Positions 1-6,976 are shown, counted from the stretch's first letter. The stretch: DNA of 12,624 nucleotides from Candidatus Manganitrophaceae bacterium (GCA_004297235.1 SCUR01000198.1:1-12624), one strand, 5' to 3'. The notes: generated from the letters alone by a model not told the origin. Numbers and translations are program-made.

Positions 1-293
1 CCCCTTATATCCCCGAACGGGAGAAGCCGACCCTTTCACCCGAAGTCCGCGATCATGAGCCGGCGCGGGCCCTCTTCGCGCCCGAAGAAGGAACGGCGTT
101 CTATCGGCGGCTTCTGAGGGAAGCCGCCGCTTACCTCGCGCAGGAGGGGCATCTTCTCTTCGAGCTGGGGGCCGGCCAGGCGGGCTGGTTCCGGTCGTTT
201 GCCGCGGAGACCCCGTTTGAGGCGACTTTCTTCCAAGACTTCGCCGGGATCGACCGGATTGCGATCTGCCGGAGACGAGGCCTCCATGGATAA
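1..293 (+). CDS. prmC: PrmC/HemK, peptide chain release factor N5-glutamine methyltransferase (3' end only)
   Basis: This is the C-terminal 96 codons of an ORF that enters from the left; the first whole codon is at position 3 and the stop is TAA at 291-293. PrmC methylates the glutamine of the GGQ motif in release factors RF1 and RF2 using S-adenosylmethionine. The first readable residues, PYIPEREKPTLSPEVRDHEP, match the part of the family that follows its catalytic NPPY motif, so the window starts inside that motif. Later parts are also typical: an FYRRLL helix and the HLLFELGAGQA strand-turn. The end of the frame (DFAGIDRIAICRR) matches the usual PrmC terminus. The stop overlaps the murA start by 8 nt. 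The SAM-binding half lies outside the window, so completeness of the gene cannot be judged. Confidence 0.9.
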   Translation, partial: PYIPEREKPTLSPEVRDHEPARALFAPEEGTAFYRRLLREAAAYLAQEGHLLFELGAGQAGWFRSFAAETPFEATFFQDFAGIDRIAICRRRGLHG

Positions 294-1542
294 AATCGTC
301 ATCCAGGGGGGAGCTCCTCTCAACGGCGAGATCGAAGTCAGCGGGGCGAAGAACGCCTCCCTTCCGATCTTGGCCGCGACCCTTCTCTCCTCGGAGCCGC
401 AGACCCTGCTCGGCGTTCCGAAGCTGATGGATGTGGCCACGACCCAAAAACTCCTGCAGCGGATGGGGGCGGAAATTACCGAGCAGGAGGGGGTCCATTC
501 GGTTCAGGTCAAGACAATCAAAAGTTGCGAAGCCCCGTATGATCTCGTCAAGACGATGCGGGCCTCGATCTTGGTCTTGGGACCGCTGGTCGCCCGTTGC
601 GGCGAGGCGCATGTTTCCCTCCCCGGCGGCTGCGCCATCGGCGCGCGGCCGATCCAGCTCCATCTCACTGCGCTGGAGAAGATGGGGGCCGAGATTAAGA
701 TCGAGCATGGGATGATCCATGCCAAGGCGGGCAAGCTGAAGGGGGCCAAGATTTACTTTGAGCTGCCGACCGTCACCGGGACGGAGAATTTGATGATGGC
801 CGCCACCCTCGCCGAAGGGACGACGACGATCGAAAACGCCGCCTGCGAGCCGGAGATCACCGATTTGGCGCAGTTCCTAAACGCCTGCGGCGCGCGGATC
901 GACGGGGCGGGAACCGACCGGATCACCATTCAAGGGGTCACTTCGCTGAGAGGCGCCTCTTACCGGGTGATGCCCGACCGGATCGAAGCGGGGACCTTCA
1001 TGATCGCGGCGGCGATCACCAAAGGGGATCTGGCGGTCCGGCACGGCCGTTCGGAGCATCTGGCGAGTGTGATCGATAAGCTTCGGGCGGCGGGGGCGAC
1101 CATCTTGGAAGAGAAGGATCTTCTTCGGGTCAAAGGAGGCGCGATCCATGCGGTCGATGTAAAGACCCTCCCCTATCCCGGATTTCCCACCGACATGCAG
1201 GCGCAGATGATGGCGCTGATGTCGATCTCGGACGGGTTGTCGGTCGTCACCGAGACGATCTTCGAAAACCGCTTCAACCATGTCGCCGAGCTTCGCCGGA
1301 TGGGGGCGCAGATCCGCCTGGAGGGAAATCACGCGGTGATCAAAGGGGTGCCGAAGCTGTCGGGGGCGCCGGTGATGGCGTCGGATTTGCGGGCGAGCGC
1401 TTCGTTGATCCTCGCCGGCCTGGTGGCGCAGGGGGAGACGGAAGTGCTCCGGATTTATCATCTTGACCGGGGATACGAGCGGATCGAAGAGAAGCTCTCG
1501 AAAGTAGGGGCGACGATCCGCCGGGTGAAAGGATCGGCCTAG
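286..1542 (+). CDS. murA: MurA, UDP-N-acetylglucosamine 1-carboxyvinyltransferase
   Basis: MurA transfers enolpyruvate from PEP to UDP-GlcNAc, the first committed cytoplasmic step of peptidoglycan synthesis. The ATG at 286 gives a 418-residue protein, the usual family length, starting MDKIVIQGGAPLNGEI. A longer in-frame start at 199 would add 29 residues encoded inside prmC and is rejected. Visible active-site features are Lys22 in SGAKNAS, the PEP-binding catalytic cysteine Cys116 in LPGGCAIGARP (the residue alkylated by fosfomycin in sensitive enzymes), Asp303 in FPTDMQAQ, and Arg395 in HLDRGYERIEEKL. Because the cysteine is present rather than the aspartate seen in some resistant lineages, fosfomycin sensitivity is expected (inference). 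A GGAG/GAGG stretch at 271-280 is the likely ribosome binding site. The TAG stop directly abuts the hisG ATG, so the two are probably co-translated. Confidence 0.97.
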   Translation: MDKIVIQGGAPLNGEIEVSGAKNASLPILAATLLSSEPQTLLGVPKLMDVATTQKLLQRMGAEITEQEGVHSVQVKTIKSCEAPYDLVKTMRASILVLGPLVARCGEAHVSLPGGCAIGARPIQLHLTALEKMGAEIKIEHGMIHAKAGKLKGAKIYFELPTVTGTENLMMAATLAEGTTTIENAACEPEITDLAQFLNACGARIDGAGTDRITIQGVTSLRGASYRVMPDRIEAGTFMIAAAITKGDLAVRHGRSEHLASVIDKLRAAGATILEEKDLLRVKGGAIHAVDVKTLPYPGFPTDMQAQMMALMSISDGLSVVTETIFENRFNHVAELRRMGAQIRLEGNHAVIKGVPKLSGAPVMASDLRASASLILAGLVAQGETEVLRIYHLDRGYERIEEKLSKVGATIRRVKGSA

Positions 1543-2229
1543 ATGGAGAAGCCCACGATTACCATCGCGCTTTCAAAGGGAAGACTCCTTGGGCTGACCA
1601 TTCCCTTTTTGAGTCGGCTTGGGATCGCCCCGGCGGAGCTTTCGGAAGAGAGCCGCCGCCTGACGTTCGACGTCCCCGAGAAGAAGGTCAAGATCATCCT
1701 CGTCCGGGCGACCGATGTTCCCACCTATGTGGAATATGGCGCCGCCGATATCGGAATCGTCGGGAAGGATCTTCTGCTGGAGCAGATGCGGGAGGTTTAT
1801 GAGCCGGTCGATTTGGGATATGGTTTCTGCCGGATCGTTCTGGCGGAGCCGAGCGGCAATGGGAACGGCGCCGGGAGGCCGAACGGGCATTCCAAGCTCC
1901 GGGTGGCGACGAAATATCCGAACATCACCGAGCGCTACTTCCTGGAGAAGGGAATTCCGATCGAGATCATCAAGCTCTACGGATCGATCGAATTGGCGCC
2001 GCTGGTCGGATTGGCCGACCAGATTGTCGATCTCACCTCCAGCGGGGAGACCCTCCGGACGCACCACCTCAGCGTGGTCGATGAGATCGCCCAATGCACC
2101 GCCCGGCTGATCGTCAATCGCGCCAGCTTAAAGATCAAATATCCGGCCGTCCAGAAGTTGATCGCGGCGGTGAAGAAAGAGCGAAATACCGTGAAGCGTG
2201 AGGCGGGAGGGGTGAGGGGGAAAAGATGA
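1543..2229 (+). CDS. hisG: HisG, ATP phosphoribosyltransferase, short form
   Basis: HisG condenses ATP and PRPP to phosphoribosyl-ATP, the first step of histidine synthesis. The protein has 228 residues: a short-form HisG without the C-terminal regulatory domain of the roughly 300-residue long form. It starts with TITIALSKGRLL. The family signature is intact at residues 150-171 (E-L-A-P-L-V-G through D-L-T-S-S-G-E-T-L), which includes the PRPP-binding loop. Short-form HisG normally needs HisZ for activity and feedback control; no hisZ is present here. Two features look unusual: a Gly/Asn-rich insertion at about residues 102-117 between the GFCRIVLA strand and LRVATKYPNI, and a basic tail at 217-228 encoded by heptad repeats (see the repeat at 2192-2219). 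The family core appears to end near LIAAVKK at about 212. The ATG directly follows the murA stop. Confidence 0.95.
   Translation: MEKPTITIALSKGRLLGLTIPFLSRLGIAPAELSEESRRLTFDVPEKKVKIILVRATDVPTYVEYGAADIGIVGKDLLLEQMREVYEPVDLGYGFCRIVLAEPSGNGNGAGRPNGHSKLRVATKYPNITERYFLEKGIPIEIIKLYGSIELAPLVGLADQIVDLTSSGETLRTHHLSVVDEIAQCTARLIVNRASLKIKYPAVQKLIAAVKKERNTVKREAGGVRGKR
2192..2219 (+). repeat. Four tandem 7-bp repeats forming the 3' end of hisG
   Basis: Four consecutive heptads are visible: TGAAGCG, TGAGGCG, GGAGGGG and TGAGGGG. They fit the consensus TNAGGSG with few deviations. The 20 nt at 2197-2216 match the left arm of the hisB-hisH intergenic repeat (4142-4161) at 17 of 20 positions, in the same orientation. 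Here the array is translated and supplies almost all of the last 12 residues of HisG before the TGA at 2227-2229. The most likely reading is that a dispersed repeat was inserted over, or grew at, the original hisG stop. Convergent G-rich sequence is the alternative. Confidence 0.7.
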
Positions 2230-2242
2230 TTGGAGTCTCTCA

Positions 2243-3538
2243 ATGATGAAGACGGTTCATATCGAGGATCGGGGTTTTAAGGCGGCTTATCGAAAGGTGC
2301 TCAATCGGTTGGACGTCGGAGAGCGGACGATCGAAACGACCGTTCGTAAGATTCTCGATGAGGTTCGGGAAAAAGGGGACAAGGCGGTTCTCCGCTACAC
2401 CGAGAAGTTTGATCGGTTGAAGCTCACCCCGGATCAGATGCGGGTCGATGCGGCGCTGATCCAACGGGCCTATGAGAAGGCCGACCCGGCCGTCGTGGAG
2501 AGTCTCAAGTACGCCGCCGATCGAATTACCGCCTTTCATGAAAAGCAGAAGAAGGAAGGATTCTCCATTCAGAACGACGGGATCTATCTGGCCCAGCGGG
2601 TCCACCCGATCGAGCGGGTCGGACTTTACGTCCCGGGCGGAAAGGCCGCCTATCCATCGTCCGTGTTGATGAACGCCATTCCGGCGCGGGTCGCCGGGGT
2701 CTCCCGATTGGTGATCTGCTCTCCCTCCCCGGAAGGAGCCCTCAACCCGTACGTCCTGATTGCGGCCGATATTGCGGGCGTGACCGAGATATACCGGATC
2801 GGCGGGGTCCAAGCGGTCGGCGCGCTCGCCTATGGGACCGAGACCGTTCCGAAGGTCGACAAGATCGTCGGGCCGGGGAATCAGTATGTGGCCGCCGCCA
2901 AGCGGCTGGTCTATGGTTTGGTCGACATCGATATGATCGCCGGACCGAGCGAGCTATTGATCATCGCCGATGACCAGGCGAACCCGACCTATGTCGCCTC
3001 CGATCTCCTCTCCCAGGCGGAACATGATGAGGAGGCGGTGGTGATCTTCCTCGCGACCTCTGAAGCGCTCGTCGAAAAGGTCGGCCGGGAGATGAAGGAT
3101 CAGCTCGCGCGGCTTCCCCGGAAGAAGATCGCGACGACCTCATTGAAGCATCACGGCGTCACCTTCATCGTTCCCGATCTGAAACAGGCGATCGCGATGG
3201 CGAACGAGATCGCCCCGGAGCATCTTTCTCTTTTTGTCGCCGAGCCGTTCGCTTACCTCGACGGCATCGTCCATGCCGGCTCGGTTTTCCTCGGCGAGCA
3301 GACGCCGCAGGCGCTGGGGGATTACATCGCCGGGCCGAACCATGTGTTGCCGACCGGCGGGACGGCGCGGTTTTTCTCGCCGTTGGGGGTCGAAGACTTC
3401 GTCAAGCGTAGCAGCGTCATTTCCTACTCGCGAGAGGCGCTGGAGAAGAGCGGGCAGCACCTCGTCCGGATCGCCGAGGTGGAGGGATTGGAGGCCCATG
3501 CCAACATGGTCCGAATTCGGGTGAACAAAGATGCGTAA
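2243..3538 (+). CDS. hisD: HisD, histidinol dehydrogenase
   Basis: HisD carries out the last two oxidations of the pathway, L-histidinol to L-histidine, with two NAD+ and a bound zinc. The 431-residue length is normal. Key residues fall close to E. coli numbering: the zinc ligands Gln258 and His261 in SQAEHDEE, Asp360 in GDYIAGPNH and His419 in GLEAHANMV, plus the catalytic pair Glu326-His327 in NEIAPEHLSLF. The family signature DIDMIAGPSE is present. Two adjacent ATGs (2243 and 2246) are possible starts; GGAG at 2232-2235 lies 7 nt from the first, which is preferred. It begins 13 nt after hisG and its last 8 nt overlap the hisB start, which implies coupled translation. I see no missing parts. 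Confidence 0.97.
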   Translation: MMKTVHIEDRGFKAAYRKVLNRLDVGERTIETTVRKILDEVREKGDKAVLRYTEKFDRLKLTPDQMRVDAALIQRAYEKADPAVVESLKYAADRITAFHEKQKKEGFSIQNDGIYLAQRVHPIERVGLYVPGGKAAYPSSVLMNAIPARVAGVSRLVICSPSPEGALNPYVLIAADIAGVTEIYRIGGVQAVGALAYGTETVPKVDKIVGPGNQYVAAAKRLVYGLVDIDMIAGPSELLIIADDQANPTYVASDLLSQAEHDEEAVVIFLATSEALVEKVGREMKDQLARLPRKKIATTSLKHHGVTFIVPDLKQAIAMANEIAPEHLSLFVAEPFAYLDGIVHAGSVFLGEQTPQALGDYIAGPNHVLPTGGTARFFSPLGVEDFVKRSSVISYSREALEKSGQHLVRIAEVEGLEAHANMVRIRVNKDA

Positions 3539-4115
3539 CGGGAGTGTTTCGCGGGAGACGAAAGAGACCCAAATTACGATCCAGGTCGATCTCGACGGAG
3601 CTGGAAAGTATCAGGTCGAAACCCCGTTCCCCTTTCTCAATCACATGCTCTCCGCCTTTGCGAAGCATGGTTATTTCGATCTGACGGTGAAGGCGAAGGG
3701 GGATGTCGAGATCGATGATCACCACACGGTCGAAGACATCGGGATCGTTCTGGGAGAAGCGCTCGCCAAAGCGTGGGGGGAGAAGCGGGGGATTCGGCGG
3801 TTCGGCCACGCGTCGATCCCGCTCGACGAGGCGCTGGCCGAGGTTACCGTCGATCTCTCGGGGCGTCCCTATCTGGTCTTCAATGTGCCGATGCCGAAGA
3901 AAAAGATCCGGGAGTTCGACACCGATCTGATCGAGCACTTCTTCCGCGCCGTGGTCGACCAGTGCAAGATCAACCTCCACATCAACCTCCGCTACGGCAA
4001 AGATCCGCACCACATTTTGGAGGCGATCTTCAAAGGCTTCGGCCGGGCCTTGGATGCGGCGACGCAGATCGATCCGAGGTTGAAGGGGGTTGCTTCGACG
4101 AAGGGAAAGCTTTAG
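3531..4115 (+). CDS. hisB: HisB, imidazoleglycerol-phosphate dehydratase (monofunctional)
   Basis: HisB dehydrates imidazole glycerol phosphate to imidazole acetol phosphate. The 194 residues correspond to the dehydratase alone, without the N-terminal histidinol-phosphatase domain found in enterobacterial HisB. Motifs seen are NHMLSAFAKHG (residues 37-47), the metal-binding DDHHTVEDIG (62-71), PLDEALAEVTVDLSGRPY (98-114) and the C-terminal DPHHILEAIFKGFGRAL (158-173). The first motif carries Asn37 where DHML is common in the family; the neighbouring histidine is kept, so activity is still expected. The ATG lies within the end of hisD (8-nt overlap), with no separate strong ribosome binding site, so translation is probably coupled. 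A separate phosphatase must act downstream in the pathway; none is encoded here. Confidence 0.96.
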   Translation: MRNGSVSRETKETQITIQVDLDGAGKYQVETPFPFLNHMLSAFAKHGYFDLTVKAKGDVEIDDHHTVEDIGIVLGEALAKAWGEKRGIRRFGHASIPLDEALAEVTVDLSGRPYLVFNVPMPKKKIREFDTDLIEHFFRAVVDQCKINLHINLRYGKDPHHILEAIFKGFGRALDAATQIDPRLKGVASTKGKL

Positions 4116-4121
4116 GGGCCG

Positions 4122-4220
4122 TGAGGCGACAAAGAAAGTAACGTGAGGCGTAAGGGGTAAGTTCAAAGATTGAGTTTTTGCTTTGACCCCTAACGCCTCA
4201 CGCCTAACGCCTTACGTTAC
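4122..4220. repeat. Heptad-repeat palindrome in the hisB-hisH gap
   Basis: The 114-nt gap between hisB and hisH is almost filled by TNAGGSG-type heptads in opposing orientations. Forward units are TGAGGCG at 4122-4128 and 4144-4150, and TAAGGGG at 4151-4157. Inverted units are CCCCTAA 4187-4193, CGCCTCA 4194-4200, CGCCTAA 4201-4207 and CGCCTTA 4208-4214. The arms can fold into a hairpin: AAAGTAACG (4135-4143) pairs with CGTTACTTT (4215-4223), TGAGGCG TAAGGGG pairs with CCCCTAA CGCCTCA with one mismatch, and CAAAG (4164-4168) pairs with CTTTG (4181-4185). The right arm carries two extra heptads (4201-4214) that would bulge out. The hairpin ends 6 nt before the hisH ATG. No ORF is present. A dispersed intergenic (REP- or MITE-like) repeat is the best reading. 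Confidence 0.85.
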
Positions 4221-4229
4221 TTTTCATTT

Positions 4230-4778
4230 ATGAAGATCGTCATCGTCAATTACGGATCAGGAAATCTTCGAAGCGTTCAGAAAGGCTTCGAGCGGGCGGG
4301 ATATGCCGCCGCCGTTACCTCCGATCCGAAGGCCGTCTCCGATGCAAGCCACCTGGTCAAGCCGATCACGGAGTCGATTCGGTCCGGAAAGCCGTACCTT
4401 GGCATCTGCCTGGGGCTTCAGATCCTTTTTACCGAGGGGATGGAGTTCGGCCCGCATCCGGGACTCGATCTGGTTCCGGGGCAGGTGATCCGATTTCCGG
4501 AGAACGAACTGAAAGTCCCCCACATGGGATGGAATCAGATCCGGATTGAAAAAAAGAATCCCGTTCTGGAGGGAATTCCGGACGGAGCCTACTTCTACTT
4601 CGTCCACTCTTACTACGGGGCGCCGAAAAAGAACGAATGGGTGGCGACGACGACCGACTACGGCGTTCGGTTCCCCTCGGCCATTGCGCACGAGAACGTC
4701 TTTGCCTGCCAGTTCCATCCGGAGAAGAGCCAGAAGCTCGGGCTTCAGATTCTTGCAAATTTCGCCAAACTGAATTAG
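4230..4778 (+). CDS. hisH: HisH, glutaminase subunit of imidazole glycerol phosphate synthase, with internal deletion
   Basis: HisH is a class I glutamine amidotransferase that hydrolyses glutamine and passes ammonia to HisF. Recognisable parts are the N-terminus MKIVIVNYGSGNLRSVQKGF, the nucleophile elbow GICLG with Cys60, PHMGWN, FVHSYY and the FHPEKSQ His/Glu pair, so the catalytic triad is intact. The protein has 182 residues against roughly 200-215 usual, and its cysteine is at 60 instead of about 77-84. The loss is internal: SDASHLV (37-43) runs directly into KPITESIRSGKPYLGICLG, so the LPGVGAF-type segment and the helix after it (about 20-25 residues) are missing. That segment forms the oxyanion strand in this family. 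The frame is maintained. Glutaminase activity may be lost or altered. The start has no visible Shine-Dalgarno and follows the repeat hairpin by 6 nt. Confidence 0.9.
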   Translation: MKIVIVNYGSGNLRSVQKGFERAGYAAAVTSDPKAVSDASHLVKPITESIRSGKPYLGICLGLQILFTEGMEFGPHPGLDLVPGQVIRFPENELKVPHMGWNQIRIEKKNPVLEGIPDGAYFYFVHSYYGAPKKNEWVATTTDYGVRFPSAIAHENVFACQFHPEKSQKLGLQILANFAKLN

Positions 4779-4788
4779 GGAGACAAAG

Positions 4789-5514
4789 ATGATTCTCATC
4801 CCCGCGATCGACATCAAAGGAGGACGCTGTGTCCGCCTGACCCAAGGGGTGATGGATTCCGAGACGGTCTTTTCCGAAGATCCGGTCGCCATGGCCAAGC
4901 AGTGGGAGTCTCAAGGGGCCGAGCGGCTGCATCTGGTCGATCTCGACGGCGCGGTCAGCGGGACGACGGTCCACTATGATCTGATCGAGCGGATCATCAA
5001 AGCGGTTCAGATCCCGGTGCAGGTCGGCGGAGGGATTCGCGATCTCGAGCGGGTCGAGCGATATCTCTCGGCGGGGGCGGCGGCGGTGATTTTGGGGACG
5101 GCGGCGCTTCAAAACGAATCGCTCGTCAAAGAGGCGACGCGCAAATTCCCCCGGCGGATCATCGCCGGAATCGATTCCAAAAAAGGACAGGTCGCCGTCC
5201 GCGGCTGGACGGAAGTGCATCCGGAGGAGGTGGCGACGCTCGCAATGCGAATGGAGGAGGCGGGAGCTGCGGCGTTGATTCTGACCGATATTGAAAAAGA
5301 CGGGATGTTGGCCGGCCCGAACATCGGACTCTTCCGGGAGATCGGGATGCAGGTGGAGATCCCGATCATCGCATCGGGGGGGGTGACCACCCTTCCGCAG
5401 ATCCAGCAGCTCGCGGAGATTCCGGGGGTCGAAGGGGCGATTGTCGGCAAGGCGCTCTACACCGGCGCGCTCTCGCTTCCGAAGGCGCTGGCGGCGCTCC
5501 GGGGAGAAAGCTGA
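4789..5514 (+). CDS. hisA: HisA, phosphoribosylformimino-5-aminoimidazole carboxamide ribotide isomerase
   Basis: HisA catalyses the Amadori-type isomerisation of ProFAR to PRFAR, the substrate of HisF. The 241 residues form one (beta-alpha)8 barrel. The general acid/base residues are visible: Asp8 in IPAIDIKGG and Asp129 in AGIDSKKG. Phosphate-binding loops are QVGGGIRD (78-85) and IIASGGVTT near the C-terminus, which is the two-fold half-barrel pattern shared with HisF. The conserved TDIEKDGMLAGPN at 166-178 is typical of HisA. A good ribosome binding site, GGGAG at 4778-4782, lies 6 nt before the ATG and 10 nt after the hisH stop, so hisA can be translated even if hisH is read poorly. The stop overlaps the hisF ATG by 1 nt (TGATG). 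Confidence 0.97.
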   Translation: MILIPAIDIKGGRCVRLTQGVMDSETVFSEDPVAMAKQWESQGAERLHLVDLDGAVSGTTVHYDLIERIIKAVQIPVQVGGGIRDLERVERYLSAGAAAVILGTAALQNESLVKEATRKFPRRIIAGIDSKKGQVAVRGWTEVHPEEVATLAMRMEEAGAAALILTDIEKDGMLAGPNIGLFREIGMQVEIPIIASGGVTTLPQIQQLAEIPGVEGAIVGKALYTGALSLPKALAALRGES

Positions 5515-6275
5515 TGCTCGCCAAGCGGATCATCCCTTGTCTTGATGTGAAGGGAGGACGCGTTGTCAAAGGGGTCGGCTTCGTCAACCTCAAAGATGCC
5601 GGCGACCCGGTGGAGATCGCCAAGCTCTACGAGGCGCAGGGGGCCGACGAGCTCTGCTTTCTCGACATCACCGCCTCCTCCGATGAGCGGGAGATCCTGC
5701 TCGATATCGTCCGGCGAACGGCGGAAGAGGTTTCGATGCCGCTCACGGTCGGCGGCGGGGTCCGCACCCTTGAAGATGTCCGGACCCTTCTCGCGGCGGG
5801 GGCCGACAAGGTTTCGATCAACACCGCCGCGGTGCAGAACCCGGCGTTCGTCCGAGAGGCGGCGCTTCAGTTCGGCAGCTCGACGATCGTCGTCGCCATC
5901 GACGCAAAGCGCAGGGATGAAAACGGCTGGGAAGTGTTCACCCACGGCGGACGGAAGGCGACCGGGATCGATGCGGTCGAATGGGCGAAGAAGATGGAGG
6001 CCGCCGGTTGCGGGGAGATTCTGCTGACCAGCATGGACCAGGACGGGACGACACAGGGGTATGATCTGGCATTAACGCGCGCGGTGGCCGAAGCGGTCCA
6101 TGTCCCGATCATCGCCTCCGGCGGGGTCGGGACGCTCGATCATCTTTATGACGGGATCGCCGTCGGAAAGGCCGATGCGGTCCTGGCGGCATCGATCTTC
6201 CATTATCAGACCTATTCCATTCCGCAGGCGAAGGGGTATCTTTCCCAGAGGGGGGTGCCGGTCCGGCTGCCATGA
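5514..6275 (+). CDS. hisF: HisF, cyclase subunit of imidazole glycerol phosphate synthase
   Basis: HisF uses ammonia, normally channelled from HisH, to convert PRFAR to imidazole glycerol phosphate and AICAR; AICAR feeds purine synthesis. The 253-residue barrel has normal length. The catalytic aspartates fall at the usual numbers: Asp11 in IIPCLDVKGGRVVKG and Asp130 in VVAIDAKR. Other typical parts are FLDITASSDERE (49-60), TVGGGVRT (78-85), MDQDGTTQGYD and the second phosphate loop IIASGGVGT. HisF looks fully intact even though its partner HisH is shortened. HisF is known to work with free ammonia in vitro, so the pathway could still run at high ammonium (inference). It overlaps hisA by 1 nt and hisIE by 4 nt (ATGA), an arrangement typical of translational coupling. 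Confidence 0.97.
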   Translation: MLAKRIIPCLDVKGGRVVKGVGFVNLKDAGDPVEIAKLYEAQGADELCFLDITASSDEREILLDIVRRTAEEVSMPLTVGGGVRTLEDVRTLLAAGADKVSINTAAVQNPAFVREAALQFGSSTIVVAIDAKRRDENGWEVFTHGGRKATGIDAVEWAKKMEAAGCGEILLTSMDQDGTTQGYDLALTRAVAEAVHVPIIASGGVGTLDHLYDGIAVGKADAVLAASIFHYQTYSIPQAKGYLSQRGVPVRLP

Positions 6276-6961
6276 AGAAGAAAATGGATCCGCTTAAATT
6301 CTCGCGCGGCCTCATCCCCGCCGTCATCGTCGATCATCGAAAGAAAGATGTCCTGATGGTCGCCTACATGAGCCCGGTCTCGTTTCAGAAGACGCTCCAG
6401 ACGGGGGAGACCCACTTCTGGAGTCGCTCCCGGAAAAAACTGTGGCGAAAAGGGGAGACGTCGGGACATGTCCAGCGGGTGAGGGCGATTTACACCGACT
6501 GCGATCAGGATACCCTTTTGATCGAGGTCGAGCAGGTGGGGGTCGCCTGTCACACCGGAAGCCGCTCCTGCTTTTTCGAAAAGCTCGGCACGAACGGCGC
6601 AAAGCAGATCCCGTCGGCATCGAAGCCGACCCTCCCCGTCTTAGAGGCGCTCTATCAGACCATCTCGGAGCGGAAGCGGCATCCCTTGCCGAACTCGTAT
6701 ACCAGCCTCTTGTTCGAGGGGGGAATCGACCGGATCTTGAAGAAGGTGGGGGAAGAGGCGGGCGAGTTTATCATCAGCGCAAAGAATCGGGATAAAAAGG
6801 CGGTGATCCACGAGACGGCCGATCTTTTCTACCATCTGCTCGTGGCGCTGAGTCACCACGGCATTTCGGTGAAGGCGGTCGAGGAGGAGCTTCAGCGGCG
6901 ATCCTCTCAGTCCGGATTGGCGGAGAAAAGGTCAAGGACTCGAAAATCGAAGAAGTCGTAA
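6272..6961 (+). CDS. hisI: HisIE, bifunctional phosphoribosyl-AMP cyclohydrolase / phosphoribosyl-ATP pyrophosphatase
   Basis: This 229-residue fusion carries out steps 2 and 3 of histidine synthesis. The N-terminal half (about 8-105) is HisI: HFWSRSRKKLWRKGETSGH, the metal-binding DCDQD (76-80), and zinc cysteines Cys77, Cys93 and Cys100 in ACHTGSRSCF. The C-terminal half (about 121-210) is HisE, a MazG-like all-alpha pyrophosphatase, with KKVGEEAGEFIISAKN (157-172) and HETADLFYHLLV (180-191), whose Glu and Asp residues bind magnesium. A basic tail at 211-229 (rich in Lys, Arg and Ser) follows the HisE fold and is probably disordered. It starts inside hisF by a 4-nt ATGA overlap, and HIT follows after 15 nt. 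The fused arrangement is common across bacteria. Confidence 0.96.
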   Translation: MKKKMDPLKFSRGLIPAVIVDHRKKDVLMVAYMSPVSFQKTLQTGETHFWSRSRKKLWRKGETSGHVQRVRAIYTDCDQDTLLIEVEQVGVACHTGSRSCFFEKLGTNGAKQIPSASKPTLPVLEALYQTISERKRHPLPNSYTSLLFEGGIDRILKKVGEEAGEFIISAKNRDKKAVIHETADLFYHLLVALSHHGISVKAVEEELQRRSSQSGLAEKRSRTRKSKKS

Positions 6962-6976
6962 GTTTGAGGAGGGGAT

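Noticed and set aside
199..285. In-frame 29-codon upstream extension of murA
   Set aside because: It lies wholly inside the conserved 3' end of prmC, and the extra residues have no counterpart in MurA. The ATG at 286 has an SD and gives the normal length.
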